Shown piece after piece: positions 13,901 through 26,150 of a stretch of 64,000 nucleotides of DNA. The notes below the pieces were generated by a model. It did not search any database. It was not told the origin of the DNA and was given only the letters and a program-made list of their open reading frames with translations. Location of the stretch: assembly GCA_025331435.1 (NCBI GenBank), contig JAIWNI010000125.1, positions 1 to 64,000 of the forward strand, in the 5' to 3' direction. Within the stretch, counting starts at the first letter, position 1; every line of letters starts with the position of its first letter. Source of the DNA: Choanephora cucurbitarum. Taxonomy: Eukaryota; Mucoromycota; Mucoromycetes; Mucorales; Choanephoraceae. A program made the position numbers and the translations under genes.

Positions 13901-15070
13901 TTTTCCCGTATTTAGGAGAGCCAAAAGGCATCTTTCCAAATATAATTATGGTAGATTAGCCGGCGCTTTTGTTCATCAAAATAACACTGCTCAGATCGCC
14001 AGAGATTTTGACCTTCCTGAATTTTAAGTAGTTCTGCACTCAATAAAAACCAAACAGAAGCTTTCAAGAAAGCATTCGAAAGCCTAGACGATGAGAAAAA
14101 TGGAAGCTTAAAGATGGCGTGTTTGTGGAAGGTATATTGTACTCTTATGCCATCAATCTTGACTATGAAAGGTTAGTATTAGTTATGGATCATCAGCAAA
14201 ACACTTATTCATCCTGTGTATTAGCGCAGTACATTCCTTCATTCTTGATTTAGAAGACGCTGATGTCAAGAAGTGTTTCAGCAGTCAACAATGGAATGAA
14301 AGGTCTCAAATAAAGTCAAAAGAAACAGATTCTTTCAGTGAAAAGGTCATTGAATATCTTAATCAGATTGCATCTTGTGTATGTTTATATTTAATGAATA
14401 ACATTTGCTTGGTGTTAACAAACGCTCTTTACTTGCTTAGAATGGCAAGAGCATGTACAAAGCCGTCAAAGAAAAGCAATTTGACCCCTATGAAGATGAA
14501 GATTAAGAATGGCTGCAGTGTTGATTGTCGGAATTTCATGCTATGTATAGAAAAAATGTCATCAAGAGAATCGCCGAAAAAGATTTGATCGTTCGTCTTT
14601 GGCGCTTTTTTTATAGCTGTTTTGGCTCTTTAAATGTTGAGACAAGAAGGTACTTTTACTAACCCTGCATAAAGAAAAAGCTGTTAACGTATTTTATTTC
14701 TTTTCCTTCAATAGAGGTGAAGTTACTTATGTGACAACAAAGGTCAACAACGAGACAAACACGGTGCCTACAAGTCAAGTTCAAAGAGTTACAAGGCCTG
14801 ACCTTATTTTGACTAAAACAGATGAAGAACCCGAAAACCATGAAAAACATGATGAATCTATTGGTACAACAAGTCAAGAACCAAAAGCAACTGGTCAATG
14901 AGCTGCAAGTTGTTGGCTTCTGCCATTATCGCAGGTCTCAAACTTGAAACTTTTGTTGCAGTCTTATAACTACCTTTTGGCTATTTTTGCGAAACTAAAC
15001 GGTAGATTTAAAAGCAAGGCTTTCAATTATGGATGTCCCTGGCGGGTATGTGTATCGTCTCTGACATTTT
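13900..15070 (+). pseudogene. Decayed lineage-specific gene, possible PD-(D/E)XK nuclease relic
   Basis: Several short coding-like blocks occur in order on the plus strand but in conflicting frames and with stops: KWKLKDGVFVE and LYSYAINLDYE (14100-14170), HSFILDLEDADVKKCFSSQQW (14230-14290), VIKRIAEKDLIVRLWRFF (14560-14610), GEVTYVTTKVNNETNTVPTS and RVTRPDLILTK (14715-14820), and MDVPGGYVYRL (15030-15060). Intron-like GT-AG gaps separate some of them. The order and the RPDLIL block recall a large Mucoromycota-specific gene family known to me only as hypothetical proteins, with a PD-type motif compatible with a PD-(D/E)XK fold. The family memory is approximate. The decayed state is seen directly. 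Confidence 0.4.
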
Positions 15071-17135
15071 GAGGAACTCAGAGTACCCGAGGACTAAGAA
15101 CTGTTCCGCTCTCTCTTTCCCTTGCTGTCGCTAGCTTTAATAGACAAAAACGTTGTCAAGGAAACACTTGCTGTCTTGAAAAAAGACAATCTTGCTGTCT
15201 CTTACGTAGCAAGGCCAACAAGCGAAACACTCTCTTTGTCTCTGCCTCCTACTATGTCATCCATGTGCTCAAGGCAAAGACTTGATTGAAAAGCATCATA
15301 TCTTATTTCATACCATGTATCCTAAAAAACACATATTTTTAAAACCCTTTTGAGGAATCAAACACTATCATCATCAAACAAATAATGCATGTATTGATTG
15401 AGTAACGAGAAACGTTTCTCAAGTATATAGCCGTCTTTTCGTTTCTTCAAATGCGAGTTGGATTCGCCTTCCATTTTGCCAGAATCCAGTCTGTACCAGA
15501 GAACGTTTGAGTAACACTTGGTTTGGATGAATTTCTATGCGCTAAATATACAAAGTTCTTTTACACCAAAACCAAACAGGACAATATAAGGTTATACCAC
15601 TGCGCCGACGTATTTTCCTATGTAGCAATGACGCAATAAAACATCAGCGTTATAATTAGGTCTTTTAAAAAGGTACTTGCATTAAAGAATTTCAAACCAG
15701 TTTTTCAAAATTGCTTACGACTGTTCAGTAAACTTACTGTTTCCGTGAGCAAAATAAAATAGAAGTCTTGTATTCAAGACAGCAAACGCTAGGAAGATCT
15801 CATTAGTTCTAGAGACTAGAGAAGATCCCAGTCCTAAAAACCCTACCAAATCCAGAGACCAGAGAACGAAACCCTTTACTCTTCATTCTTCTGAGTGTGA
15901 TTAAGATTCAAATTCAAAAAAGCCATTTCCCGCAAAATTAAAAGAAATGTAACAATGTGCGGTAATATAACTCATACAAAGTCACTTACTCCGATTATCA
16001 AATCAATAAAAAAAAATCTCATCTTTTATCAAACTTTCTATACAAAAGCTAGTCTTTGCAAAGTAATATATAAGCTTACTGGAATACAACTCTAAAGATA
16101 TATAAATCTAAAAACAGAGGAATCATCCATAAGAAACCCTTATATATAAGCAATAGAAACTATCTATCAGGAATTACTCTAATAAAAGGGACTTATCCTA
16201 TAGAAACTAGATATTTGAGTTATTCTAACCTAGTGTTCAGAAACTATCGAAAATCTACATTAAAGAACTAGAGTTACTCTTTATTACTCAGAGAGACTAT
16301 CTATTCTTATTATTATTATTGAACAGACGTTATCGAGACAATTAAGTTAGTCTTTCTTTATATTCTTATTGTACACTTTGACTGCGAGAGTTATTCTCTG
16401 AATCATCAGACGGAACTATCTCCAATTCTAAGACCTAGCTCTTTTATTCTTATTAAACTACTCATAAATCAGTTCGCTACTCACAGCGTGGTGCTCATTG
16501 CAAACTATAAATCAAACCTTTCAAATATAAACCCAGATATTACAGAAATCGCTGTCGGGCATTCTCATTCTTTTAATGGCGACACAAATCAATCATGGCT
16601 TTTTTGTAGTTCTTTTATGAAATCACACAACCCTATGGGTTCGCGATGGGGAAAGAACAAAACCTCCCTGAAACCCCTCTCTTCTTGTGTTATATTTATG
16701 CGACTGGGATATATTAGGGTACAAACGAGGCTCACAGTTGAATTCTTCAGTTTTTGCATTACGAATATCGTTTTAGCAGTTATTGAAAACGCAAAAGAGA
16801 TATATTTCTTATTGTTTAGCATGTCAGATCATGTGACATAGCATGACAAAGTTTTAAAGATAAACAAAGACCTGTGAGCCAAAATGCTAATGATACGAAA
16901 AAAGTGGTTAGAAATTACACAAAGAAGCCGAGAGAGAGAGATATCAGTGGTAATAAGCACTGTTTTTTAGATTTAACTTTTCACTGGTAGTTGAGTCTAT
17001 GACAGTGTCAACACATAAATGAAGCATAAGTTTCATGCTAATCTCTTTTTTTGGACTGCTTTGAACCTGAATTTTATTGCATCATCTTATCCATTTATTT
17101 TTACATCTATTTTTTTTCTCTCTCTTTTATTACTA
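15071..17135. other. AT-rich region without a supported gene
   Basis: Nothing recognisable on either strand. 16050-16470 is a run of imperfect short repeats built on words such as AAACTATCT and GTTATTCT, similar in style but not sequence to the satellite at 20.1 kb. The final 120 bp are pyrimidine-rich and probably contain the ARD promoter. An open frame runs in phase into the ARD gene from 17019, but the family start is at 17136. Confidence 0.4.
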
Positions 17136-17896
17136 ATGAGAGCTTACATTTACGATACGCAAGACCCTGCTGACCAACGTGCCCCTCACGATTTGGGCAT
17201 TGAAAAGTCGTTAGAAGATCTTGAAAAAGTGGGTGTCAAATACTGGAAAATCGACAGCGAACACCCTCTTGAACAGATTGATGCTATTGCTAAAGAAAGA
17301 AACTACAAAAACAGAGATACAGTTAAGCAGAACAGTAAAAACCTACTCCGGGGATAAAACTAACGCTTCTTGTTTAGGTCACTGTCTCTCCTGATGCCAT
17401 GGGTGCTATTTATGAAGAGAAAGTAAAGTCTTTCTTTGCAGAGTAAGAGAGAGAAATAAACGACAATTAAGAAAGGCACTGATCTGGAATGTGTTAGACA
17501 TTTACACGAAGACGAAGAGATTCGTTACATTCTTGATGGTTCTGGTTATTTCGACGTACGCGATCAACAGGATGTCTGGATTCGTATCTTTATGGAAAAA
17601 GGAGACATGATTATCTTGGTAATTATTTTCCCTCCCTTCTTTGTCATAGAGCATTATTAACACTAACTTCTCAATTTAGCCTGCTGGTATCTATCATCGT
17701 TTTACAACAGATGATAAGAACTACATCAAGGCTATGCGTTTATTTAAAGAAGACCCTGTCTGGACACCTCTTAACCGTAAGATGATAGCTTGACTTGTTA
17801 TATTTTACTTATACTTTTTTGTTTCTAGGTCCTGTTTCAGCAGACAACCAGTTCCGTCTTGACTATATGAAGTCTTTTGATATCGCTTCTGCTTAA
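17136..17896 (+). CDS. ADI1: Acireductone dioxygenase (ARD), methionine salvage
   Basis: Metal-dependent cupin enzyme of the methionine salvage pathway that cleaves acireductone (with Fe2+ to the methionine keto-acid precursor). Five exons (17136-17321, 17378-17442, 17498-17618, 17680-17776, 17829-17896) splice in frame to 178 residues, the usual family size. The metal-ligand set is present: [12 protein letters not shown] gives His-x-His-x4-Glu, and YHRFTTD gives the fourth ligand His. The N-terminus [15 protein letters not shown] matches the family start and decides 17136 over the longer upstream in-frame option. The first intron begins GTTAAG, a weaker donor. The gene is convergent with calmodulin, with 59 bp between stop codons. 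Confidence 0.95.
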
Positions 17897-17955
17897 ATAA
17901 ATCTTTTTTTTTTATTACTATGATTATAATATTATATGTGTATATATATAGATAT

Positions 17956-18716
17956 TTATTTAGACATCTGAGAAACAAGTTAGTATATAAGCCCACTATA
18001 CATACTGATAAAACAAACTTACCATCATCTTGACGAATTCTTGGTAGTTAATTTGACCATCACCATCAACATCAGCCTCACGAATCATTTCATCAACTTC
18101 TTCTTCAGTCAACTTTTCGCCAAGAGAAGTCATGACGTGACGCAATTCAGCGGCAGAAATATAACCGTTACCATCCTTATCAAACACCTTGAAGGCTTCT
18201 TCAATCTCTTCTTGAGAGTCAACATCCTTCATCTTTCTGTAAAAGAAATCAATACAACGTTTTACCTTGTTTTCTTACATTCACACTTTACCTGGCCAAC
18301 ATAGACAAGAATTCGGCAAAGTCAATATGACCATTACCGTCGCTATCAACCTCATTGATCTATATAGTCAACTTGAGTATTTCTTGTTTACTATTTTCTT
18401 ATATTATAGCTATTTTACCATATCTTGAAGTTCAGCTTCGGTGGGGTTCAAATTCAAAGAACGCATAACAGTACCAAGTTCCTTGGTGGTGATGGAACCA
18501 TCGCCATCTTTGTCAAAGAGGCTTTTATGAAAGAAAGCGCTTTAGTTAACAAGCAACTCCAAAGCGTTTTTATTTTTTAATTTAGACTTACTTGAAAGCT
18601 TCACGGAATTCAGCAATTTGTTCTTCGGTAAGTTGGTCAGCCTAATACGATAGTCAATACCACAGCATAATATCACCAACATTGTTGCTTTCTAAAGCAA
18701 AAGAGGGACTTACCAT
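17956..18716 (-). CDS. CMD1: Calmodulin
   Basis: Four-EF-hand calcium sensor. Exon 1 contains only the ATG (18714-18716) followed at once by GTAAGT, a classical calmodulin gene structure. Exon 2 continues [16 protein letters not shown], and later exons give [44 protein letters not shown] and [17 protein letters not shown]. The final exon is only ATG TCT AAA TAA (17956-17967), so the protein ends KMMMSK. All four calcium loops have the expected Asp/Asn and Glu ligands. About 149 residues. First and last exons are too short to be detected by open-frame length. Confidence 0.95.
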
Positions 18717-19500
18717 TTTACACAAGTGTTAATAAAAGAAAAAAAAAAGGAAGAAAAGAAGAAGAGAAGGGAGGGGAAATGGGAGAATTTAAAAAAAAGT
18801 TCATTTAGGCTTGTTCTACGCGTGACTTGAGAGAGCGATCAATTAAGAAAGATAGACATCATTTCCGGAAATAGATTACACACACACACGCATACACACC
18901 ACCCGTTTGTCAACTTCTACAAAGACTTTGTTGTATCTCTCTCTCTTTGTTTTATACAAGAAAAGCTTAGATATACACATTTATAAGAGAGGTAATTCCT
19001 TACGAAAACGAAAAAAGTACAAATTGATACGAGGATATGATATCGTCTTTCTTTATAAATGTGTACTACCTTATCAGATTTTATTTCTGTGGTTTAGTCA
19101 TTCCGTATTTGAAGACGATAGAAACCTTCAAACAAAACTACCGGCACACTATGTATATTCTTTTTCTCTTCTTTATCTGATATCTCAACACACTGTACTG
19201 ACCACAACCGAAAGAAGAGAGAATACAACCGGACTTTCTAGAAGGTAGGAGCGGTCTTTCTTTCACTTTCTTTGATCCGAAAAAAAAGGTTTGAAATTGC
19301 TAAAATAGATCGGAAGAGCGGGTTGATTTATTCCAAGCTTTCTTTTGGATATTCAGGGGGAAAGCTACTTTTTGTGTCTATGACCTTTGATTCATTCGAA
19401 AGGGAGTCACTCTTGTGGCTGAAATAAACATATTGTGTGTTTTTCGGGGCAATTGGTAAAAGGCTTAACAATGTTCTAATCCTATTAAAGGTTTCTCTCC
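18717..19500. other. Calmodulin upstream region, with an Illumina-adapter-like 15-mer
   Basis: The first 200 bp upstream of the calmodulin start are purine-rich on the plus strand (GAAAAGAAGAAGAGAAGG) and hold a CA repeat near 18880-18900. Positions 19307-19321 read AGATCGGAAGAGCGG, identical to the start of a common Illumina paired-end adapter. No gene is supported. Confidence 0.45.
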
Positions 19501-19509
19501 AAAGGCTAA

Positions 19510-19815
19510 GCATCTTTCAGAGAGTCTGAGTGAATCTAACCCTGACAATCTTTCCTGGTTACCTCGAAGCAGGCATCCATGATTCTAGGCGTAAGTGTCT
19601 CCACAGCTTCAAGAGGCTTTCTTTTAACACCATACTTCACCTTCAACCAAAATAGTTCTATTAAGTTAAAGAAATGGAGAGTTTGGTGGAAGATATGCAC
19701 ATATATAGCTTTTGCTTTTTATGAAGATTGTTGTTACAGCAGGCTTATGTATGGGAGTGTTGTCATCACCAAATACGGTGGCTCCACCTCCAAAGTTCGT
19801 TTCCCAGAGTAATGA
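19510..19815 (-). pseudogene. Relic of a Tc1/mariner DDE transposase, catalytic-domain end
   Basis: Read on the minus strand from about 19815, fragments in different frames give NTPIHKPA, YLPPNSPFL, KVKYGVKRKPLEAVETLTPR and EVTRKDCQG. These match in order the end of the Tc1/mariner DDE domain (the DNAPIH, LPPYSPFLNPIE and W-K motifs). Stops and frame changes between blocks show that the copy is dead. No terminal inverted repeats were located. Confidence 0.7.
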
Positions 19816-20076
19816 ATTCGCTTTTGTCGCCTATTAAAATAGTAGAAAATGTAACACCTTCTCTGGGTGACTGGCTATTTTTTCTTTTTTATAAATATCT
19901 CTTTATTTTCTCTCTCAATAAAAATCAGCTTTGTTCTCATATATTCTATTTCTACCTAACTTATCCTATACGGATCTTTTTGTCCTTCGAGACTTTGCTT
20001 TTCTTTATACTTTTCTTTCTTTATATTTTCTTTGTATTTTTCTTTTCTTTGTATTTTTCTTCAATTACTACACGTT

Positions 20077-20550
20077 AAACTAAACAAGTCTGTCATATAA
20101 GACTACCATAGTTAACCTTCGAATAAACAAGTCTATCAGATTAACATATTCGATTTCACTTTTCCTTACCCAAACTAAACAAGTCTGCCATATAAGACTA
20201 CCATAGTTTATTGAACTACCAAGTCCTTTAGGATTAATCAGTTCTCTTCACCTTTTATATTACTAACAAACTAAACAAGTCTGCCATATAAGACTACCAT
20301 AGTTTATTGAACTACCAAGTCCTTTAGGATTAATCAGTTCTCTTTACCATTTATATTACTAACAACTAAACAAGTCTGCTTCTAAGACTACCATAGTTCC
20401 TGAATAACCAAGTCCAATAGGATTGAACTGTTCTTTTTACCTTTCTCTTACTTTTCCTCATAAAACTAAACAAGTCTACTACTAAAGACTATCATAGTTA
20501 TTACTTGTATCTGAATAACCAAGTCGTTAAGATTAACATATTCATATATT
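20077..20550. repeat. Five-copy tandem satellite, unit about 96 bp
   Basis: Units begin AAACTAAACAAGTCT at about 20077, 20172, 20268, 20364 and 20463, giving periods of 95, 96, 96 and 99 bp. Each has the internal words AAGACTACCATAGTT and CCAAGTCxxTTAGGATTAA. Units two and three are nearly identical and the outer units are more diverged, as expected from unequal exchange in the middle of an array. A T-rich block precedes the array (19880-20070). No open frame is conserved between units. Confidence 0.85.
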
Positions 20551-21439
20551 CTCTAAAGAAAAACTATATTTATTTATTCCTTTTTAAAACCCCTTCTCTC
20601 GTACAACAACGCTACAAAAACTGCTTTCTGTTGCTCAGAGAATATACAGTTGTCCCTATATGTCCAGAAATTTTGTCCTTTTGGAATAAGGAAATGTCAC
20701 AAGGATCCGAGCCATAATAGAGACTAGAAGCTTAGGGTTGGAGTTATACGAGCGTTTTGAAGGAGTAAGACTCGTATTTTTTTTTGGTTGGTGTATGACG
20801 ACCTTAACGGTGTCAACATCATTAATCTTTTTTCACATATTTATTTAATTTCTTTTGCTGTTGCAAAGAAACCCATCTCTTTATGTACACAATGTTGATT
20901 GAAGCTGAAGATAAGCTTATAACTGCATTTTAGGGGTGAAAATCTGCAAAAATAGTTTAGAAATAGACGAGAATCTGGATATTCCCAATCTGCCACTCAA
21001 ATGGAAGCTAAATACAAATCTTATAGCCCAGCTTCTACTGAATGATCAAGAAAACTACTTAAGCGATGTATATGTGGTGTGAAAGCAACCGGGAGTTATT
21101 GGGCTCTTGAGACCCTAGACTAAAGAAATCATAACTTTGAATTCGTCATTATGCTTATTGATGCTCTTACCCTCCTCCGCTTTCTTATTTCAACATAGAT
21201 GTTGTCAGAGAATGTATATGGGTGAAGTAAAAGATAAGCAAGACATGTACTATGATACACTATAGATGATAAAAGCCTAAGCCATACTTGTCAGTAAACC
21301 AAGTTAAGGAAACATAGATGTGAACTTACAGTCTCTCGTTAAGACTCGGCTCACAATCCATTTCATAAATCACTTTTTCTTTGGTAATATTGCCAAGCTC
21401 ATTCAGCTCCAGGACATATTTTTGTTTTGTTTTTCACTA
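20551..21439. other. Region without a supported gene
   Basis: AT-rich sequence following the satellite. No protein family, tRNA or repeat partner was recognised on either strand. Confidence 0.4.
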
Positions 21440-22047
21440 TAATTGGAGGATATTGTTGCATCTGGTGGACATGGTTTGTCTGTGGAGTAGACACGAGGTT
21501 GGCCCTTCTTCTGATGAAGTTTGCGATTGCGGAGAAGAAGTTGATATGGGTTGGGTTGATACATCGCCTAAATTATGCATGTTAATAAAGACACACACAA
21601 GATGTATCAGTAGTCAATTACTTTGCAACACTTCTACTGACGTAACAACATCCTTGTCTTCTGATTCAAATAAACTTCTTTTGCTTGGGATTATCGATAT
21701 GCTACTACTGTTTGCTTGCCCAAGAACACCAATTGATCTCTCATTGTATGTATAGTAAATTGTTTGCAATGGAGTTTACAATAATGTGTCCTGTGTACGT
21801 TGTCAGAATCAAAACTCATGCGTACTTTCAGAAAAGAGACAAGACTTGCGCAGACATCAGTCAGCTCATCTATAATATCCATATGCCCTTGAGATAAATC
21901 ATCCAACCTCTTCATCAACTGCAAGTCATGCTTATGCTTTTTAACAAGAAGTCTCAATTTTGGCTGTCTTGTTTTCCCGTGGGCCAAATGCTCCCTATAC
22001 GATTCAAAGTCCCACTTAGGTGGATGAGCACACTTAAAGTATTCCAT
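21440..22047 (-). CDS. Hypothetical gene fragment
   Basis: An open segment from 22047 (starting MEYFKCAHPPKWDFESY) has charged, helix-like content including RLLVKKHKHDLQLMKRL and DIIDELTDVCASLVSFLK, with composition like real coding DNA. Downstream on the same strand, after an intron-like gap, a serine-rich segment near 21445-21570 reads GDVSTQPISTSSPQSQTSS. I do not recognise the protein. It lies among transposase relics, so it may be a remnant of a mobile element or of a lineage-specific gene. Exon structure is not resolved. Confidence 0.3.
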
Positions 22048-22439
22048 TTAAGCTCCTTGCGAGGAAAAGTTAGGCAAATGCACCTTATTGTCTTTTTCAC
22101 CAATTAGTAAAAAGCCATAGAGAAATTAATAGAAATTTATTTGACAATGCTAAACAAGTTTATTGGCAAAGTTGCGATAGAAGAAAACTAATGGTTCAGA
22201 AAGCAGATGAGATTTTCTTTTATCCAGCCAGTAAGCGAAGGGTTTTCATTGCTTTCTAAATACAACTTGAATTCGGCACCTATAGATATAAGCGTTAAAA
22301 ATAGATTCATGTATAAAGAATAAGCTTATTGTCAGTGAGAAGGTCCATTTTTTTTTAGTAAAAAGAGATGCAGTGATAAGCATTTTCTTACGAATGTTGA
22401 CACCAACCTATTCTAACTCGTGCTTAACAGCATCGAAGC

Positions 22440-22770
22440 TTAAGAAAAAATGGTTGGTTATAACAGACCGTAAGTGTCTCTAATCTCTTGCATCGAGTTT
22501 CATGGGTGCTCCAGAAGAGGTGCGAGGTAGAGGCGAATCTGTCTTGTTGATACGAGCGATTATACTATTGACGGTTGAAAGAGGCAGTTCAACCAACCTA
22601 GCTATCTCACGCTGAGAATGACCGGCGCGATTGAGATAGAAAATTCCCCAATATTTTTGACCTTTACGTTCGTTGTAAGAACCACGCTTAGCAGTGTTTG
22701 TAGCTTTAGGCATCTTGAGATTTGAGTAGTTATGAATGGATGACAAAAGGTTTACTGAAGTCGTTATCAA
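22440..22770 (-). pseudogene. Relic of a Tc1/mariner transposase, N-terminal DNA-binding part
   Basis: From MPKATNTAKRGSYNERKGQK (about 22711) the minus strand encodes a helix-turn-helix of the Tc1/mariner type: FYLNRAGHSQREIARLVELP followed by LSTVNSIIARI and a proline/arginine-rich stretch (PLPRTSSGAPMKLDARD). The frame then hits a stop, and the continuation (RHLRSVI, then FDAVKHELE and VGVNIRK in other frames) is broken. No catalytic DDE part follows. Confidence 0.65.
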
Positions 22771-23600
22771 GAAAGAAGGTAATCAATTCTTTGATTGTCC
22801 GAAACAAACCTCGTACCACTGTATAAATTGAAAATGTTGGAGAATATGGTTTGCAAGACATCCATCAACATAAGCAGATTTGGCTTGATCAGTGCTACGA
22901 ACTATGGCAGCTACATAGATCTAAAGCCTCTCTGGAGAGACTTCAACAAAGCTCAATATAAGTTATAGAGACAACGAGAAAGAGAAGTTTTTTTTTGTCA
23001 CTAAAGAAAAAAAACGAGTGCTTATACTGCTGCTATTGGTGTTTAAACCCTCACAAGCTTATTAAAAAATATTCATTGTCTATCTTTCCAGTTTCTTTCT
23101 AATTTATCAACTCTGATAAACGAGGACAAAACAAAGACAACAATTTCTTTTTTCTTGCATGAATATGTCTGTTCGCCGACTTATTCCGATTCTAAGAGAA
23201 AATCCTACTTTGACTTAAAAGGACTGTGGTATTCACCACAGCTCATTTATATAATTTAAATACCGATCTGGTTACTTATTTCATGCCGCCGGAAATTCAA
23301 AATTTGAAAAAGCGAAAATTATAGTAAAATGAGTAGGGCAACTGAGGTTCAAATGAAGTGAGAATTAGAGTCACGAGAAAATAAAAGATGACTTTCTATT
23401 ATTATTCTGTGCAAAAGATAATGTTCTTTATTTCTTAAGGAGGTTCATATTTATATAATTTCTAACTATGATGAGGAAATTTCCAGAAGTTGGAATCGGG
23501 CTAACTAGTCTTCACTAGAAATTACTAGAGAACTCAGGAAAGTACAGATTTAAGGACCGATCACTTTGCTACTCGCAACAATGGAAACTCATGGAAAAGA
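22771..23600. other. Region without a supported gene
   Basis: AT-rich DNA between a Tc1 relic and a Helitron relic. It contains a short perfect hairpin GGACTGTGGTATTCACCACAG near 23221-23241. No coding signal was recognised. Confidence 0.35.
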
Positions 23601-23639
23601 AATAAAGGGCCATTCTTACTTTGTTGTTCCAAGTTTTGA

Positions 23640-26150
23640 AGTTTACAGATAGAAACCATTGCTATACCTGCTAAAGTTCGATTTTGCTCTAGTTATGGTC
23701 ACCAAAAGACATTTCCAAATTTCAAATACAAGACCTGTGATGACTGCAGAGTAAGTTTGGGTCATATTTATACAGCGTCATGTTGACTAAATTCCCTACT
23801 CACTATTTAGGAGCGTATTTGCAGCTTGAAAAGAACAACTAAAGACAGTATTAGATCAAAAAACAAAGCCGTTGACTCTTGAAGAAAAGGACACAAAAAG
23901 TAATTACCAGCAGCTTGTATAATTTTCTTTCAACTTTATCGTATGAAACTATTGGAGTTAGGAAGAATGGATAGAATGTGCCGTCACCAAACATGGGTTA
24001 GCCGAGTTGTCTTTTGACTGCAAGAAAGGTGAAGAGTTTTGAACTTCATGCTGTAGAGATATGGAAGGGGTTCAAGTTGAGTTTGCTAAGAGACCGCCTG
24101 AGTATCTACAACATCTCTTAACAGACACCAGAGCTGAAAGAACTGAGTATGGTGAGAACGTTCGACAATACAACTCTGCTTCTGCATTTACTTTGGTTCG
24201 CTGCGAGCAATTGAGCCTCAAAGCTACAATTGAAGGTTCAACGGATTCATGCCATTTCAGATTCAAGGTGATCTATATCATGTTCAGGGCCCGTGAGTGA
24301 ATGATTCAAAGTGTGCGTAACTGTATATTTATGATCTTCTGTTGGCTGCACAATTGAGAAGGTTCCAAGACAACAACCTCAGTCAATCTATTTTAGAGAG
24401 AGACTGACTGACGGCTGTCATTCATGAATGCAATCTATATGTGGCCATGGTATAAGTTTACATATGAGCTTCTGAGCCAAGCTGATTTGGATCAACATGT
24501 AGTTCGTATTTCTGACAATTGCACGCTTCCATTGATTGCTGGCTCAGACCGTGAAATCGAAAACTTGCCTACTTTAGGTGAAGTTGCTGAAGAAAGTGTA
24601 GTGGCTATGAAAGGGTTATTCGTGTTTCTTTACGAGAAGATAGTGGTGACACGAGTATCTCTCAAATCCATGCATTGCATATGCTCTCTTGTTTCTCATA
24701 GGTGACCTTGGATCGAATTGGAGTCTGAGAACTGAGACTGCAGAAGGAAGGGAAACAAGGCTGCATCAAACAGTCTACAGTCACTTTCAGCTTCAGATAC
24801 GGCTAGATGAAATTGAATTTCCCTATTCTCTTTCTTTTTCAGCAATATGTTGTTGATTGTTGGGCAATCTGTGACCAAAACAAACTAGACTGAATTAAAC
24901 AGCATCAAGACGAGATAAAAGCCGACTACTACAAAAGTATTGAAGATCCACCCATTCTCGCAAAGATGCCGACAAAAACGCAATTGGTCGTCGTGTCATA
25001 CTCTCAAGCAATTACTTGGGTGGCTCACACTTTATGGCAAATTCATATCAAAATGCTATGGCAATCGTTCGGTAGTTTGGAAAACCTTCTCTTTTCATTA
25101 CTTTCACAGCCAATCCATGTTGAAAGGAAATCACTGACGAATTACACTTTGGACAAACAGCAAGAGGTCGACCTGATTTGGTGGCCCGAGTATTCCATAT
25201 AAAGATAGAAGAGTTGTTACATGAAATCAAATACAAAAACGTCTTTGATAAATACAAGAGTTTAGTCAGAACCATTGAGTACCAGGAAAGAGGATTGCCT
25301 CATCTTCAACCTTTGGTGTTCTTGGATAAATTATCTGTAGAACGAAACTGAGAAGTTTCATTTGGGTGAGCAGCCTCAAATGATGGCCTGTTGCTAATTA
25401 ACCAAGAACTTGAAAGCTTGGAACATGTCATTACAAGAATTTGCTGATATTCCTTCTATTTGTTACAACTGGCAAACTGCTCTTCAGAGTCCATTTGGTT
25501 TTTTGAATTCATTTTTGCAAGCTATTGAACAGCTTAGTTTACAAGAAGCAAGGAATTCTTTTAAACTAAACTATCAAAGACTCAATCAAGGATAGAAAAA
25601 TGTTATAGGCTGCATCATTGACTTTATAAACAGTACTGAGCTTAACTTGGGTAACAAAGAAAGTTTCTTTGTTCAAGGTTCAGCAGGAACCAGCAAGACG
25701 TTCTTGTACAATATCCTTCACTATGATGTGCGCTCTAGAGATAAAATAGCAGCCTGCGTTGCCTCCTTTGGTATTGCTTCGTTTCTGCTAACAAATGGTA
25801 TGACTTTGCACTACCTTTTCAAGATGCTCCTTTCCCTTAATCCTCATTCCTCATCTCCTCATCAACAAGAATAGCGACATCGCGAAAAAAAAATTTTTCA
25901 AAGAAGGTTGTTGTAATAATTTAGGATGAGGTTATCATTCAGCACGAATTGTGTCCCCAAGTAGTGGACAGAGCTTTACGTGATATGCGGTGTTGCTCTG
26001 ATAGACTGTTTGGTGACGCTCTGGTGGTGTTGACCGGTGGTTTTGCGCAGATACCTTCTGTAGTAAAAAAAAAAAAAATGGCTTGCGCTCTTTAATCGTA
26101 AATGCTTCGAACTCATATGGTGATTTGAGCACCTATAAGTCTCAACAATA
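23640..26150 (+). mobile_element. Dead Helitron: Rep/helicase relic
   Basis: Ordered fragments on the plus strand match the fungal Helitron Rep-helicase protein. They are a cysteine-rich N-terminal segment (KTCDDCR near 23735), RPPEYLQHLLTD and ENVRQYNSASAF (24090-24190), then RPDLVARVFHIKIEELLHEI and YQERGLPHLQPLVFL (25160-25325). The Pif1-like helicase follows: a Walker A region reading GSAGTSKTFLYN (25680-25710) where a functional copy would have GxxGTGKT, ASFGIASFLL, and DEVIIQHELCPQVVDRALRD with GGFAQIPSVV (25925-26060). Many stops, frameshifts and the altered Walker A show it is inactive. The fragment ends abruptly near 26150. The 5'-TC and 3'-hairpin-CTRR ends of a Helitron were not identified. 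Confidence 0.8.

Noticed and set aside
17019..17135. N-terminal extension of acireductone dioxygenase
   Set aside because: The frame is open, but the family starts at MRAYIYD and the extension is a hydrophobic, T-rich leader.
20077..20550. CRISPR array
   Set aside because: Whole 96-bp units are repeated without unique spacers, and the host is a eukaryote.
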